64,000 nt of DNA from Karalla daura (GCA_029224185.1 CM055191.1:21132172-21196171); one strand, 5' to 3'; positions 1-14,700 are shown, counted from the stretch's first letter. Numbers and translations: made by a program. The notes: generated from the sequence alone by a model not told the origin.

Positions 1-278
1 GAGTAATCCGACGCCCACCGACACCTCTAACTTCATGTCAGGCTAAAGTAAGCCGCTAATTCTGCAATTATAACCTTGAAATTTGAGCCACAAGTAATCA
101 GTGGGACAGCTGATTGAATAAACCTTGTAAGACCTGCAGCGCTCGATGAGTAATTCTGCACAGTGGAGAACTGTCAGCGCGATATTTCTGGAGCAGTCTT
201 TGTATTGTGTGTTTAGGAATAACAAGGGTTTAACGTCACTGTGATGCAAGTATTGACGCACAGGAGAACAGGTCCAGA

Positions 279-280
279 GT

Positions 281-317
<37 letters not shown>

Positions 318-318
318 C
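279..318. repeat. (GA)n microsatellite
   Basis: About 40 nt of AG dinucleotides with one interruption. It produces a spurious Ser/Leu-repeat reading frame on the opposite strand. Confidence 0.95.
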
Positions 319-2482
319 ATTTCCTATGCAGAGCAGAGCAGAGAAGATCGCAGACATGTTTAAAACAAATCAGAGCAGCGAAGATCTAAGCGAAAGGTGA
401 GATAATAAAATATGAATGAACCCGCTGGCCCAAATCTCCCCTCTGAACGAACAAACGTCTGCTGTGTTTCGAGTGTATTGTGGATTTTTGTTGTTGTTGT
501 TTTGTGGGGTTTTTGGTTTTTATTGCATTTTCTTTTCTTTTCTATTTCTGTTTCTTTTGTGTTTTTTGCTGTTTAATTTTGATTATCCAGAGCCAAAGCC
601 TTAGTAGAAGAACAACGCCTTTTGCCCCTAGGGTCCAGGTAATGGGCCCTGTCCGAAGGGCACACCTCTATTTGGTCTTTGCTCATTTGACTGTCGACTG
701 GCCTTCTTTCTGTTTCCATACTTTGGAAAATGCATTCCCTGGGGAAATGGCAGCTTCAAGTTTCCCTCTCAGTGCAGTGCATTGTGTCATTTTCTTTAGT
801 TTGATCTCTTGGTATCACTGTTATGATGAGATTTATTAGTGCTCATTTTTAACCCATTCACATCATTCTTCCCAGGTAGTGCATGCTTGACTAATCTGAA
901 CACGGTTTAAGAGACACTCTTCCATTGCCTGACGTGACACCAGTAATTGACCCCGCCTTGTGTCTCACTCCGAAGCTTGTTGGCAATGCAGGAGGGTGTC
1001 TCCCTCAGCTTTTTAGAACAAGGGACTTGGATCATTTTCTGCTTCAGTGTGACATGAACCCGGGGCCTGTATCGCTCTAACCCCACGCCCGTCCACAGGA
1101 GGTGTCCTCTATGTGTAGTGACGTAATCAGCAGCTTGTGTCTGATGGGTCTGCGGTTTCATGTTACAGTGAAAAGATGCCAAGTCACCGTCTTGTACTGG
1201 AAACCAGACTGCATTATCCCCCCCCAGATAAGAGTTAATATATAAGCAAATTGTACCACCCAAACATGAAACCGAACAAAGGTCTGAGGGTCTCTTCAGT
1301 ATCGGTCTTGCTTTTTTTTTTTGTTTATCACGTGCAGAACAGACACTTTGTCTTTGTCTGAGTGTAGCGAGATCAAGGACACACACTGTGGGTTTTCAAA
1401 TTTACAAAGGGGTCTAAACATGATATGAAGTTAGAGTGGAAGTAAAGAGTAAATTTGCGTGGGTTCGTGCATGCTTGTGTCTGTACTCTTGGAAGAGCTC
1501 GTATTTTTGACTAAAACATCCACATTTGAGGCGTTTCCTACTGAATGCCGTATATTATTGCACATAATGCAGACATGTAGTTCCCAGGGTAATTCTTTTC
1601 AGAGATGAATAATAACAATCAATAGTTTGAAACATCCGGTAGTTTGGTGGGATCCTAAAATAAGCCATTGTTGGGTACAATTTGTTTTCCCATAAGCCCT
1701 CTGCTGTCTGTTTTTGCCTCTGAACTCTACTGACTTGTCCTGAATGCTCTCTCTTGCGTTGCTGCATGTTTAGCTGGTAGTTTTAAATAGTGCGGACCCT
1801 TCCCATGATCATATTTTCTATAGAAGTATGGACAAAAGCTTAGAAGTTTGATTTCTCATTCCATCTCCTCTCTATAAGGCTTCAGTTGGACTTTTTTTTT
1901 TCTCCTTCTAAGTGTCTTTTTTCAGAGTCCATACTTCCCTCTCAGTGTGAACTGTTTTCGATTTCTCTTGCAACAGCATGATTGATTGTCAATGCCCACT
2001 GAATATTATAGAGAGGACAACATAGCATTCCACCTTAGTTCACTTGAGACAGAATGACTGTCTTTATCAAGTTTGTAATGGTGAACATAGAGAAACAAAT
2101 TTAAAACACTCAACAGAGAAACGAAAACACAGCTTTTACACTTGTACATCATTAGTTTGGGGTCTCTTAAACCACGAGACTAAAAATCTCACTCATATTT
2201 TGATATCTGATTTAGATATCTGCCGCATATCATGTCATATTAACACTGATGCAGTAAGTTCACGCTCAGCCCAAGCACGTGGCCTGTAACCTGATCTTAG
2301 CAGATAGACGTCCATCCCCCCCTTCCCCAAAGGGTAAATACAGGAGAAGACCCTGTGCTGTAGTCCTTAACAGAGACTGCAGAAATGAAAAAAAAGAAAG
2401 GCCTCAATGAAAGAAGACACAAAGGCACATGTGACAACTCATCCCCTGACCCCATGAAGCTGTCTTCTCCTGCATTCGTCCC

Positions 2483-2486
<4 letters not shown>

Positions 2487-2515
<29 letters not shown>
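2487..2515. repeat. (TG)n microsatellite next to C2A acceptor
   Basis: About 14 TG units, ending 57 nt upstream of the first C2A exon. UG repeats near splice sites can bind TDP-43 or CELF-type factors, so a splicing effect is possible but unproven. Confidence 0.95.
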
Positions 2516-2572
2516 TCTGGCCGCCGGCTCGGGCCGCTCTCTCACGAAGCTGCCTCTGCTCTGCCCCCGCAG

Positions 2573-2703
2573 GTCAAACTTTGGTATGACAAAGTAGGCC
2601 ATCAGCTTATTGTCACCATCCTGGGCGCCAAAGACCTGCCACCCAGGGAAGACGGCCGGCCCAGGAACCCTTATGTCAAAATCTACTTCCTCCCCGACAG
2701 AAG
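2573..2703 (+). CDS. rims2: RIMS2 exon: start of C2A domain
   Basis: The acceptor is ccccgcag and the donor is aag|gtaaga. The exon opens in phase 0 and ends in phase 2. It encodes the first beta strands of C2A (VKLWYDKVGHQLIVTILGAK) and the stretch NPYVKIYFLPDR. A (TG)n tract of about 29 nt lies some 55 nt upstream of the acceptor. RIM C2A domains are known to lack most calcium-binding aspartates. Confidence 0.95.
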
Positions 2704-5700
2704 GTAAGAGTAGAAACAGTTCCCTCCGTCGCCGTTCACTCCAGTCACTCCATCCAACGCCATCCCGCTCTGTTCAGGATGAATGGGCACAGCTAAGTTG
2801 CTATGAGCATTTGAACACAGCTCTTTGGTTGTTTCCAATCAGGAGAGTGTGCAGTATGTGAGAAGCGCGTAGTCGCAGCCGCTCCTCCATTCCACGTCCA
2901 TCACCAGCATGATGCGGTGGCGTGCCGTGTGCTGTGTCGTGTTGCTGATCTGTTGTATTCGTGGCTCTCCTCTGTCATGGTTGTAAATAAAAACAGTTTG
3001 AATTATTGTTCCTCCAGCGACAAAAGCAAGAGGAGAACAAAAACGGTAAAGAAATCCTTAGAGCCCAAATGGAACCAGACCTTTATGTATTCGCCGGTCC
3101 ACCGGCGGGAGTTTCGGGAGCGCATGCTGGAGATCACGCTGTGGGACCAAGCCAGGGTGAGAGAGGAGGAGAGCGAATTCCTGGGAGAGGTAAGAGAGTC
3201 AAACCCGTCGCCCGTCACCCGGGACACTCACCACTGACACCCTCAGCTAATCCTCCCCAGGCCTTTTTTGTGAGGCCTTTTGCAAGGTGCTCTGGTCAAA
3301 ACATACAGTGGACGGATGTGCAGCCTTGATGCCTGGGGCGGTGTGGACATTCCTTTTCTCTCTCTCTTTTTTTGCAGATCCTTATCGAGCTTGAGACGGC
3401 TCTTCTGGACGACGAGCCGCACTGGTACAAGCTACAAACCCACGACGTGTCCTCCATCCCACTCCCACGTGCCTCCCCGAACGCACAGCGCAGGCAGCTG
3501 CACGGAGAGAGCCCCACACGGCGGCTGCAGAGTACGTAGCCTCTCTGTCCCCCACCAGACTGTCCACGCCTTTGTAAATGAACCTGGTGTGCAAGATGTG
3601 GCCTACAAGAGGCCTACAAGGACAAGGCAGTACTTTCACACATGCTCTTAGATGCCACTGAACATGTTTGCACCAGACAGTTCAGCATTCATGTATGTGT
3701 CATGTAGTTGACCCAGGAGTGTTTAATTTTTATAATTTTACATAATTTTAGATCGTTCCAAGCTGTGGGCATTTTAGTTACTATGCTCTCTGCTATTAAC
3801 AGCCATTGACTCTGAATGCATAGCCTGTCTCTGCCGTCCATGTTTCCATCCTAAGTTGTACTTCTGCTTTTACAGACAAAGGCTCATATTCATACAACTC
3901 AGGTAAAGGCTCCCTGCGCCGGCAGGCAGTGCTGCTCTATGGAGCGTCTGAGTGTCCTCCCATTCCTCTTCGGAGATGCATCCCTGTGCCCTGATTCTCC
4001 ATCCCTCCATTTGTTTCCTCGAAGGGTGCACTCTACCTTGATTTCATTGTGGGGAGTGTAAACACCTGTTTTGAAAAAAACAAAAACAAAAAACAAAGAA
4101 CAAACCCCAACCCCGCTGTGCACGCTCCAGGGAAACAGAGATTCGGGACGCGGTGGTCTCTCCCTCTCTGTGTTTTCACCTGTGTACTACTGTACCTCAG
4201 TAGCCCCCCATCCCGCAACCCTCAACCATGTCCTGCAGAGCTGCACTCCACCTTCAGCCAGAAGTGATGTTCCAAAACCTCCCTGGCAACCAACGTGATA
4301 AACTACTCGATTTTCCTCTGTCATGTACACTGTTTTTTATTTTTTTGCCCGTAACCTACACTTCCCTTTAAAACGATACACAAAATAATCCTGGTCGACT
4401 CTGCAGCCCATTCTGCTTTGCTTGTATTTGTGTGTCTTAAATGTGAATATGTTTTTTAACATCGTCATAGCCTACAGGAAGACAGTGTTGGTGTGATGTT
4501 TTGCTTACCACTCTTAATCTTCCAAAAACAATGGTGATAGATTTAGTCAGAGGAGGGACCCTTTAAATTGTCTTTATGAATAAGGCTTCATATTTCACAT
4601 TTCCTTCAAAGAAAGCTCATTTTAATGGCCTGCTTTCACCACTGTTTCCCCTCTGACCATGGTTCTGTTCGACTGTACAGTACCGTGGTCTCGGGGTAAA
4701 CATGTAGCCGGGCGGCTTCATTCTACCGCTCCTTCTCCTGCTATGGACACTTGAGATTTGTTCGCTCCCCACACCGGGATGATTTTCTGGGCGTTTGTGT
4801 TAGTATGAGGTGAAAGAGCTGACAGCTGTAAAAAGTCTCCAGCCAACTGAGATGAGAGGTTGGGAGCGGCGCTGCCAGAGTGCAGCACTTGTCATTCCTG
4901 ATAAAGCACACGTGTCCAGTTGATTTAAGTTGACTGAAATGTGAAGGCGGCGGGGGCCGGGGAGAGGCGCGCGCGGAGAGGGGGTCATACTTTAAAGAGA
5001 GGCTACAGGGAGAGGTGATAGGGGCGGCTGTGGAAGATGAAGAAAGAGAGCTGCAGAGCCCTATCACTTCTCCCACCCCGCCCCGATCCACCGCCCCCAG
5101 CCTCACATGTAAATTGAATGATTGAACGTGTCATTTTGAAAGCGCCGGCGTCCAGATGAAGAGAGACCTGATATTTTCGTTGGAGGCGGCGAGGCCGAAC
5201 GCGAGCCTTATGTGTCAGCGCCGACACATATTTTACCTATATTATCCGAATGCCCTCTGCGGGACAGTTTGTTTTATCAGGGCTGAAGGAGGGGTGAGGT
5301 GGCGCAGATAGGAGCCGGAGGGTGAACATCTCATTGGAATATGTTGGAATATTTACCTCAAGCGATGAAAAATATACGTTCAGGTCAGGGAAAAAAAACA
5401 TCAAAACAAGAAAAATGACGTTGCCCTCTCTCCCCTCCTCCCTTCTCTCTATCTCTTCACTTCGAAGGATCCCAGAGGATAAGTGACAGTGAGATCTCAG
5501 ACTACGATTGTGAAGATGGCGTCGGGGTAATAACAGGTAACCGACTACGATCATTTTAACCATGCGGGAGACCTCAACGTGAATCTGACCAGAGACCAAG
5601 ATTTTGCAGAGATGCACGGATGTGCCACCGTGCCAGAGGATCACATTATGTTTATTTGCTTTTAGCCTCTGAACCCAGTTAACCCCCCCCGGGCCCGATC

Positions 5701-8700
5701 AGCTTGCAAACACCGTTATGCAGCACATTAGCGGGGTGAGACGTCGCGGCCCAGCACCGGCATGAGCAGGCGAGGCAGCGCTGAGATCTGGTCAGCCTCT
5801 GTGCTGCCCGCCGCTGCCGTGCTGCTCTCGCCCACGCTACACATCAGAAAAGAGAGCGAGCGAGAGAGAGACGCCGAGATGTTACCAGGAACAGAAAAGA
5901 CTACTTGAAATTCTCTGACACAGAGCATCAGCCAAAAAGAAAATGATAGAAATAATGGGCAAAGCCCGAAGAATAAAGTGCGGGCTTGCTTTAGTTTCCT
6001 CATGCATGGTGTTGGCGAGGGTGTGTTTGCACATATGTCTCTCAATAAATGCCAGCCCTCTGGTTTTTTCCTTTTGCACTCGAGGAGCACAGATGGAGGC
6101 AACTGCCCACACTGTTCGCTGTGGCCTGCCCAGGCTGTAGATGAGAGGAGAGGAGGGAGAGAACGAGGAGAGGGGGCTGTCAGACGGACGGACAGACAGA
6201 GAGGGGGAAGCCTGGGCTCGCGGATGATACCGTAACGGAGGGAAATCCTCCTCCAGCCTCTTTAACATTCTCATCAGCCCCCTCGCTGCCTCGCCATGCC
6301 AGTCCCCTCCACTTCATTCACAGTGAGGGGAATGCCCCACACCCTCCTCTTTTAATCAGGCTCCGCCGCGGCTCACTTTATCCTGCAGTCTTTGCATTAA
6401 GTCGCTGACACCGGGACTTTAAAGTGGGCAAGAAAAGCATTTTTTTTTCCCCGAGTCCAATTTATGCCACAGTTCCCGACCTGCCAGCCCTCGAAATGTT
6501 GGTGCGGCAAGTGAAGTGCACACCAGTAATCACCGCATAGGTTATGCTTACGTAATCCTGTCTTTCGTGCTACATGGTCTCTGCTATTTTGACTCATTTG
6601 CTCACAAAAGGCTGATTGGTTTTTTTTTTATCATTTGCTCAGAGCATTTAATCTTGCTCTGACACTGTTCTCTCCCCCTACTTGGGCACTCCCCTTGTTA
6701 AATCCTAATAATTGTCAGCAAAGGTTCGTCCCCTTATACACGCAGACAGGCTGTACTCATGCGTGAAGCGGCACGTCAAGAGGAAGAATAGATTTCATTT
6801 GGCCCAGCGTGGAAGTTGACTGCTGCATGAGTCCGTGCCGGAGCTGCGCCATAGGAATTTGCAGATGTCTTCCTTGCTCATCAAAACCTGTGTATCACAA
6901 TCGGGAAAACATATCGCCCACTCGCTTCTCGTTTTCAAGTTTTAGATTCATCCCGATCAGTACCGGGATGGAACAGCACAATATGTAAAAGCGTACTTTC
7001 CTGAATTTTCTGTCCTCCCCACTTGCAATCATGAGGGATCATTTAATTTGAAATATTTTAATAGATTTATTTCAACTATTATGCACGTTGACCTCCCATA
7101 AAGAAGAAAATCTCATTATATTAATATGTCAAACTTCCTCAAGTGAAGGTCTATATTTCTTTAACCTTACCGCCATTATTTCCCACCTTTTCTTCTTTTG
7201 ATGCAGGGTTTTCTTTAACTCATTTTAATGTGCTATACACTCTATTGAATATCAATCAGCTTTAATAGTGCTAAGCATTGACCTTAACCGTGGCTGCCAG
7301 CCATGTCTGATTATCGGTTAATGAACTCTTTCAAGTTCAGTGGACTAATCGGCCTTGCAGAGAAAATTCATTATAATATTTCTGATTTTTTTAAGGCTAT
7401 TTTCATGTTTAATGCACAATGTTAACACAGCAGATGAATTGCACCTTTCCCGAAATCTAGTCCTCGTTTCTCAAACACCGAGGCTCAGCAAAATGGAAAT
7501 GGAAAAAAATCTGTGACTGTGCTGATTGGCATTTAGCAAGTTTTACAAAGTTCGGTGTGTCTCTGCGTGTCTTGTAAGCCGGTGCAGGGACGGGGTAAAG
7601 TGGATGCGCGTCATTAGGCAGTGATTGTTTTTCATGATGAAAAGCTGCAGATTTTGCTGTTTTCCCTCTCAGCATTAACAAACTGACTGCTCTGTTTCCT
7701 GTGTCAAGTCCTCCATGGGGCTGTTTTTGTTTTAATATATATTTATCTTGAACCCATGCCTGCCTCCTCCCCTCCTCCTGCATCCCCCTCCTGTCTCCAC
7801 AGACTACCGGCCTAATGGCAGAGACTTCCAGAGCTCCACGCTGTCAGTCCCGGAGCAGGTGATGTCGTCCAACCACTGCTCTCGCTCGGCCGACATCAAC
7901 CGAGCGCGGTCGCGCTCTCCCAGCGTTCCCCCGCCGTCCAGGTAACTAGCACGCGGTCCCCTGCGCGTAGGAATCTGCAGCACTCAGACACTGAGAAGCT
8001 CCGCATGGAGCGCTTTGCATTCTGTAAAACCTGAGGTTATGGTCCCCCTGTCCACTAGGAGGCGGTGTGTGGTGTTTAAGCTACAAGAGGGGTGATCCGG
8101 TCCGTTTCTGTCAGCCAGCATCTGATCTGTGCCATTGTTGTGGACTACTACACTTCCAGTCCATGACTTGCCACTTACACATACTACATTAGATGCATTT
8201 TCATCCATGGGGATACAGTCCTACACACATGCCTGAATGTCCTACCGTGTGGGTCCCGTTTTTTAACATTTTTTTGATATATTCCCACTGAATTGTGAGA
8301 GCAGCTAACTCCCTCCTATGTAAAGTATTCATTTGAGAATTATCAGTATGATACAGCAATAATCATTGTTTCCTCTTTAAGCTGTATTACTCCAAACTGG
8401 CCGGCGCATTAAACAGCTGTAAAGCAGCTTGATCCTCACAGATAAAGATGCCACTTGGTTCAAGTGCATGGAAACGCTGCACACAGTTTACAATATCTGC
8501 ATCTTGCTGTCTTTATGGAGGAGGTGGTCAAGGGGAAGTGGTCAGTTATCTTCCATCAGCACTTATTTTCTGTGAGGCTTGGAAAATGTTGCTCCAAGAG
8601 TCCAATCATAGCCTTGGCACTGCCAGGCAGCAGCTACTTTCCTCCTTCCAATTAACTTTATTTGATATTTCTGAGGCTTGGCCTAAATCAGTGTCAGACG

Positions 8701-11700
8701 CAGAAAATGCACTTATCTAAATTGTCTGGGACAGTGCTCGCCGGAGTGTATTTCCGCTGCTTTAATTAACAGCGTCCGGGTATTTATTGAAAACAGTTGA
8801 AAATGACACAGGAAGTGAGTCATGGAGACTTTTGAAGCAGGCAGAGAATGCTGACAATATTAAAAAATGTTCCTGTGGAACAACTATGTCCCCGCTCTGT
8901 GAAATTCTCTCGATGCGGGCCGTGTTAAAGAAGGAATCCCGTGTGCTGATGCTGTTTAACCATCCGGCAGAAGTGACAACAAGCAGAAGTTTGTGAGCGT
9001 CGGCACCGTGCCGTTCTGTTCCTTCCTCCACGACCGCCGCTCATGTGTTGGCTGTACCACTTTCATCTGTGTGTGTGGTGAGGCTGTGGAAGACATCTGC
9101 TCCACCATCCCGATTTCTCAGCCTCCTCTTATCTTCCTCGCCTGTATTTCCTCTTTGAAACTATTACATCAACTTCTCCTGTGATCTTCCCCGGTCTCTT
9201 TACATCTCATTTCTTTGAGAAATCTCTCATTCTCTCTCTCCCTCCGTGTCCTCACCCATTCGTCCGTGGGTCTGCCTATGATTCTGTCTATCTGTCTACA
9301 ATCCTCTCTTTCCTCCTCCTCCTCCTCCTCTGCTTCTGCCTCAGCGCCATCTCAGATCCATCTCTGTCTTCTCTCCTCCCTCCATGTGGTTGCAGCCATT
9401 TTCTCACCCTACCTCGAACCAGACATACTCAACCTATTGATGATCCTCAAAAGGACCCCAGGTAGACTCTTACCTGAGCTTGCATGAAGCCCCATCTCTC
9501 TGCATCTCCAACTTTCCAACCCAGCAGTCCCCCAGTTCACACCAGGAGTTATTAATCCTTTGTGTGGGTGTTGACCACATGGCACTGACTCTGTGGCATG
9601 CTTTCTATCACTGTAAAGTCACCATCACAGACACCATTGTTTTTGGATGCACTGGGGAGGTTCCTCTGTCTCACTGAGCCACTGTCAGTGCCATCAGTGT
9701 CCTGCTGTGTAACAGTATATATTTCCTCTGTCAAAGACCAAATATATACTCAATATGTGTGACTACTAGTGCCTTGCACTGATCGGTGAGTGACTCCGCT
9801 CCTTACACTTCATCCATCCGGTATCAGCATTGCTTATTCTCTCTTTTCATCCTCTGCCATTTTCACATACGCATTCTGCTTCGATACACTACCACTAGAC
9901 AAGTAAAGCAAATTCCTCATTTGTCCAAAGAGTGACTACAGCAATACTGAGAATGGATAAGTGGTCTGTGGTTGTGAAGTTTTGTCCAGGAGAGGTGGTT
10001 TCTGCTCCATCTAGCTCGGAGCCGTCCAGCGTGTTGTAAGCTCTCAGTGTACAATGGCTCCAGTTATCAGATCTGTGGATCTGCGAGATCGCCACAGCCA
10101 TGTGTGTTCAGGCAGAGAGCAGGGAGAGAGTCGAGCCTGTAACGGGAACCCGCGAGGTGTACGACATGTCTTCCTTTTACAGGTCCTTTTTTTTTTTCAT
10201 GTCACTTCACCCTCTGCTGGAAAACAAAGTGAATGCTGACAAGCTCTGATATTTTTCCGCCAGCCGCAACCACCGCGTGTACCCGATCTGCCGAGAGGAA
10301 GCAGTCAGGTTACTGCGTTCCACTAGGATGGCCCGCGCCTATTCTGAGGGCGCCTACTCCTCCGACTATGACTACGAGAGGTATTGACATGCACGGCTGC
10401 TGCGTCTGTGCATCCACCATCTTGTGGTCCCCCCCCCCCCTCAAGTTGTCCCTCGTGCCATCTTTAATTTGCCCGTGATCGTTGGTGTGATGACCCAAAA
10501 TGATATCCTGTCCGATATCGGTTTTTGCTCGAGCGTCATCACAGCTCTGAAGTGTAAGACATCAATACACGCCTGCCTCTGCGTGCCGAGGCTCAGAGCT
10601 CTGTGTTCACTGGGTGTCGGGCGGCGTCCGCCTGGCTGTTTCTTCGTCGATGTCCTTGTTTATGTACCCATGCACATGATACCGACAGCCGTATGTCGAT
10701 GAGTGCTGTGTGTGACTTTTAGTGTTGTCTCTTTTTTCTGTTGCGTGCCCTCGGCAGCTGCTTACTGCTCACCTATACAATAGCATCTCCGATGCATTGC
10801 TCTGGGCTGCACAGTAGCTTTGTGGAGTCTGTATCTTGCCTGCTCGGCTTCTCGTGTCTGGCCAGAAGGGGTCGCTGGGCCGCTCTGAGCACGCACAGAA
10901 AGGACCCGCTGACACCCATCCATCCTCAGGACCCGCGCCAGTGTTCTGGTGCACCAATAAAGAGGCAGACTTTAACACCGCCGCCCCCCCCCCTCCCCCT
11001 TCCAGAGAAACGCTGTAAATGACTCCACTTTCCCCGTCTTCAATCTTCCGCCTGCTGCCATCTGGCTTTCAGTCAGGAATAACCTGACGTTTGTGCCATT
11101 TCTCTCCTCTCCAGGAGGAAAAAAAAGTGATGAGTCCTCAGAACCCAGCCTGAGAGCCTGACTGACTTTATTAAAGTGTCACAAAGTTTCCCTGAGGCCC
11201 AGCTTGGCTCGACTTCAGGCCCAGCCTATAGCCTAGATAGCCATTAACAAGAGCACTCTGTCTTGTGCTCTCTCCTTTCCTGTTCATCTAAACCAACAGA
11301 GGGAGGAAAGGAGCTGGTAGGCGAGTGTTATCCCGCAGAGGAATAGGATAGCCAGACACAGGTTGTTTCTGTCTGAACACTGGGCGGTAACAACAGCTGG
11401 GGAAAACTGGAATGAAATGGGGCCAGGGTGAAGACACAGAAGGCACGTTGAATGGAAAAGAGGAGACAGGGATGAGTAAAGGAGAACATAAGTGGGCTGT
11501 GAGCCTTTAGCAAGTGTCTCGGCTTACATGAGACAGAACATGAGACAGTGGTTTTCCCGGTTCTGTCGGGGTGTCCCTCGAGTGGGACAAAGCCTGCATC
11601 CACTCGGCAGCTTTTTCAAGCTCAGAATCATTCCTGATTTCCTGAAGCATGTCTTGGCTGTGTGCGTAAAATGACACCTAATGTTTTGTGAGAAACAGTC

Positions 11701-14700
11701 GTCACATTACCCACAAGTCTGTGGCTGTGATTATGTTGACCGTCACTGTGAATTACTGTAGATGAAAAAACACGAACCGCAACTTGTCACTGACCAATCG
11801 CCGGTTGTTTTACTGTGATGTAATGAGGACATCTCTACTGGACAACGTTTCATTCTGCAAAGGGCCACAGACACCACAAGACACTGGCAACTTGACCTGT
11901 TCAATCACATGATAAAACGACTCGTCTTGCTTTTTTCACGCTCCTGATTTTACACGATACGAGTCTTTTAGTGTCTGTTCGCCTCATCAGAAGCAGCTCT
12001 CACCTCTCTGCATTGCCCACACACCAACATGTCTTCTGCACCTCTGACTGAAAACGGCTGACACCCCATTTGTCTTATTAAACGGAGGAACTTTGACATT
12101 TCAAGGGGTATAAAAACAAGTACAAATTTTACAAAGTGTTTGCCAAAAGTGTGTGCATGCTCTAATCTGCACTTGTGACAGTTCGTGTCCAAAGGCCAAG
12201 CTGAGTATTACACTTCTTTGTAAGTGCACTGTGATGCAATTTTGTGAAAATGCTCTTTTTCTTTTGCCTCTCTGTCTCTTCAAAGTGAAACAGTATCCTC
12301 TATACTATCTGTGATGTTCCTAGTCGAGAAACCTCACTTGCCTCTTTTTTTCTCCAGCTCTTCTGCTCAGGATTTCCCTTCGTCCTCACTGTGCCAAAAA
12401 ATTCTTAGGGATGGCTGGGCATCATTCAGGAAATAACACATAAAACAAGCCAAACACAGTGTAAAGATATGGTTCACAGCCCCCACATTTCACCTCACCT
12501 TAAATCAACTGAATCACAGTCTCAATCAGCCTCCACGCACACACACACACACACACCCTGCACCTGTAAAACACAGCACATGGACCCTGCCACTTCGAGG
12601 CAGCCTGACGACCTCACACTGATTGACTGCAGGCCCCGTGGACCAGGCCCTTGTCTGGGCCCTAATATGAAGGGGTTCAACCACTTGTGGAGAATAACAC
12701 AGACAAGGCTGTGATGTTGATGATAAGAGAAAAACTACTTGCAAGTTGTAGTACATGTAGTACATTACAGTTCAAAAGGAAAGCATTTCAACTTGTTTTA
12801 ATCATTTCAATGAGTTAAATGTCTTGTGAGCTTGATTGAGAACAGGGTCAACATTAAAGCCTTGTCTGTTATTATCCAAGAGTGGCAAAATGACTGTCCT
12901 TTGTCACCTCTAAGGGCCGTAATTACATTTTTGCTTGTTTTGGTCCGAAACACATGCAAGAAAGACAGGTATTGTAACTCACACCCGTGCACTTGGAGGA
13001 GTGGTTTCTTTTTTTTTGTCTTTTTTTTTTTATCCTCCATACTGTTCACCCTGCCAGCATTCTGTCCCTGCCCTGCAGGGGCCCCACTGAGTGCCTGCCT
13101 ATCTCTCAATAACCTCTGTAGGAACCACGGAGCCATGGATAGACACGAGTATCACAGCAGGTCCCGCTCTGCAGACCAGCGGCCCACTATAGAGCGCCCC
13201 ACATCCCGCTCGCGCTCCACTGAACGCCCCCACGACTCTTCGCTCATGAGGTCCATGCCGTCTCTGCCATCTGGGAGGTCCGCACCCCCCTCACCTGCCC
13301 TGACGAGGTGTGACCCAGATCGGAGACGCAAACCAAGCGCAGGCGCAGACTTGAAACCCAGTTTTGGCGATACAGTCATCTCCCTGAGCCGCGGCTACTC
13401 TGGAGGAGGAGATAATTACAGGCCGATCATGCAGCCCATCACTGAAGCCGAAATTATCTCTCTAACTTGTTTTGACTGTAGTATCTAGACTAGGCCCTCA
13501 TATGAGGAGATCTAGATGAGGTAGATAGCCTGCTATGCCTCCCAAATAAAAATTTACAAAATTTACAAAACTTATACTTTGTTTTGCCAAACCTAGGAAT
13601 GCTGATAGAGTCCAGAGCATAATTGCTCTAAACACGGACACACTAAAGCGGGATTATTTCTTCCCCCAGAGCAGCCCCACCTCTGCAAAATGTTAGAGCA
13701 GCTCAGACCCCGTCCCATGAGCTCCCACCCACCCCGAACCTGACTAACTAACTCACAGAATGAACCAGAGCAACATCACTGCCAAACCCGCCCCCCCCAC
13801 CCACCAAGCCCCCACCCCCGCTTCCCTGCCTCACCTCACCTCACATCGCTCCACCTCACCCGCCACCTCCACTACAACCCTACGACTCCCCCCCACCACC
13901 CCACCCCAGCCACTTTTCTGTTGTGTCCCCAAAAAGCAGCGGTGCCCCCCAACGCAGTAGACAGCTGTGCTGACTCGTTTATTTGTTTCCTCATTTGGAC
14001 CACGCTGCTCATACGCTTGCGCGAGTATAGCAGCGCTGGGCCCACTTTCTTTCTTTTCCTCCTCTTTGTTTTGTCGCTGGTTCGTCCTCCTTTGATTTCA
14101 TTACTAACATCAGCTGATGCAGTTTGTCCTGTGACGGCATCCTGTCGTTTTATTTCCTTTTCTCCGTTTTGAGTTGCAGCCTTTTGGGGACAGTCTGAAC
14201 GCATGGTCGCACTGGTCTGCTGTCTCTGCATTGAACTCTTCTCTCCCTGCAGCTCGATGAGTCGACTGTACATGCGGTTCACAACTGGCATCTTTTTTTA
14301 TTGCAGCTCAGTTCCCTACAGTTGATGTGTCCCTCCACTCCCATGCCATGTGCCAAACATCATTGCTGTGTGCATTGGTTTCTGTATGTGGAAATACACA
14401 ATTAATTAGGATATCTCCTTTACAAAGGCAAGCCCGTCTGTAAGATGTATTTTTTTGTTATTATGTGCTGTTTCTACTCTGTGCAGCCACAGTTAGTCAC
14501 ACAGAGGATTTAGCTACTAATTATCTCAACTCAACTCAGCCTAACAGTGATTAGCATCTGAAGAATCGAGCATACAGTGTATGCTCAATTATTTCAATAA
14601 TCTTGCAGAAGTAACAGATCAGCATTTGTCTGTTGAGCTAGACTTTCGGCAGTCAGACCTTAAGTCATTTACTCTTTTAGAAGAAAAAAAAAAAAGACAA

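Larger units (their letters stand above)
1..2572 (+). other. RIMS2 intron upstream of C2A
   Basis: Nothing coding was recognised. The stretch holds a GA/CT microsatellite at 279-318, T-rich tracts and the acceptor of the first C2A exon at its right end. The upstream PDZ-containing exons are outside the window. Confidence 0.6.

Noticed and set aside
2385..2861. Frames across the TG repeat before C2A
   Set aside because: Cys/Val repeats come from (TG)n; only the part after the acceptor at 2572 is coding.
14250..14276. Possible 24-nt microexon after ctctccctgcag
   Set aside because: The acceptor is good and the phase fits RIMS2, but the donor (cg|gttcac) is poor; not listed as a feature.
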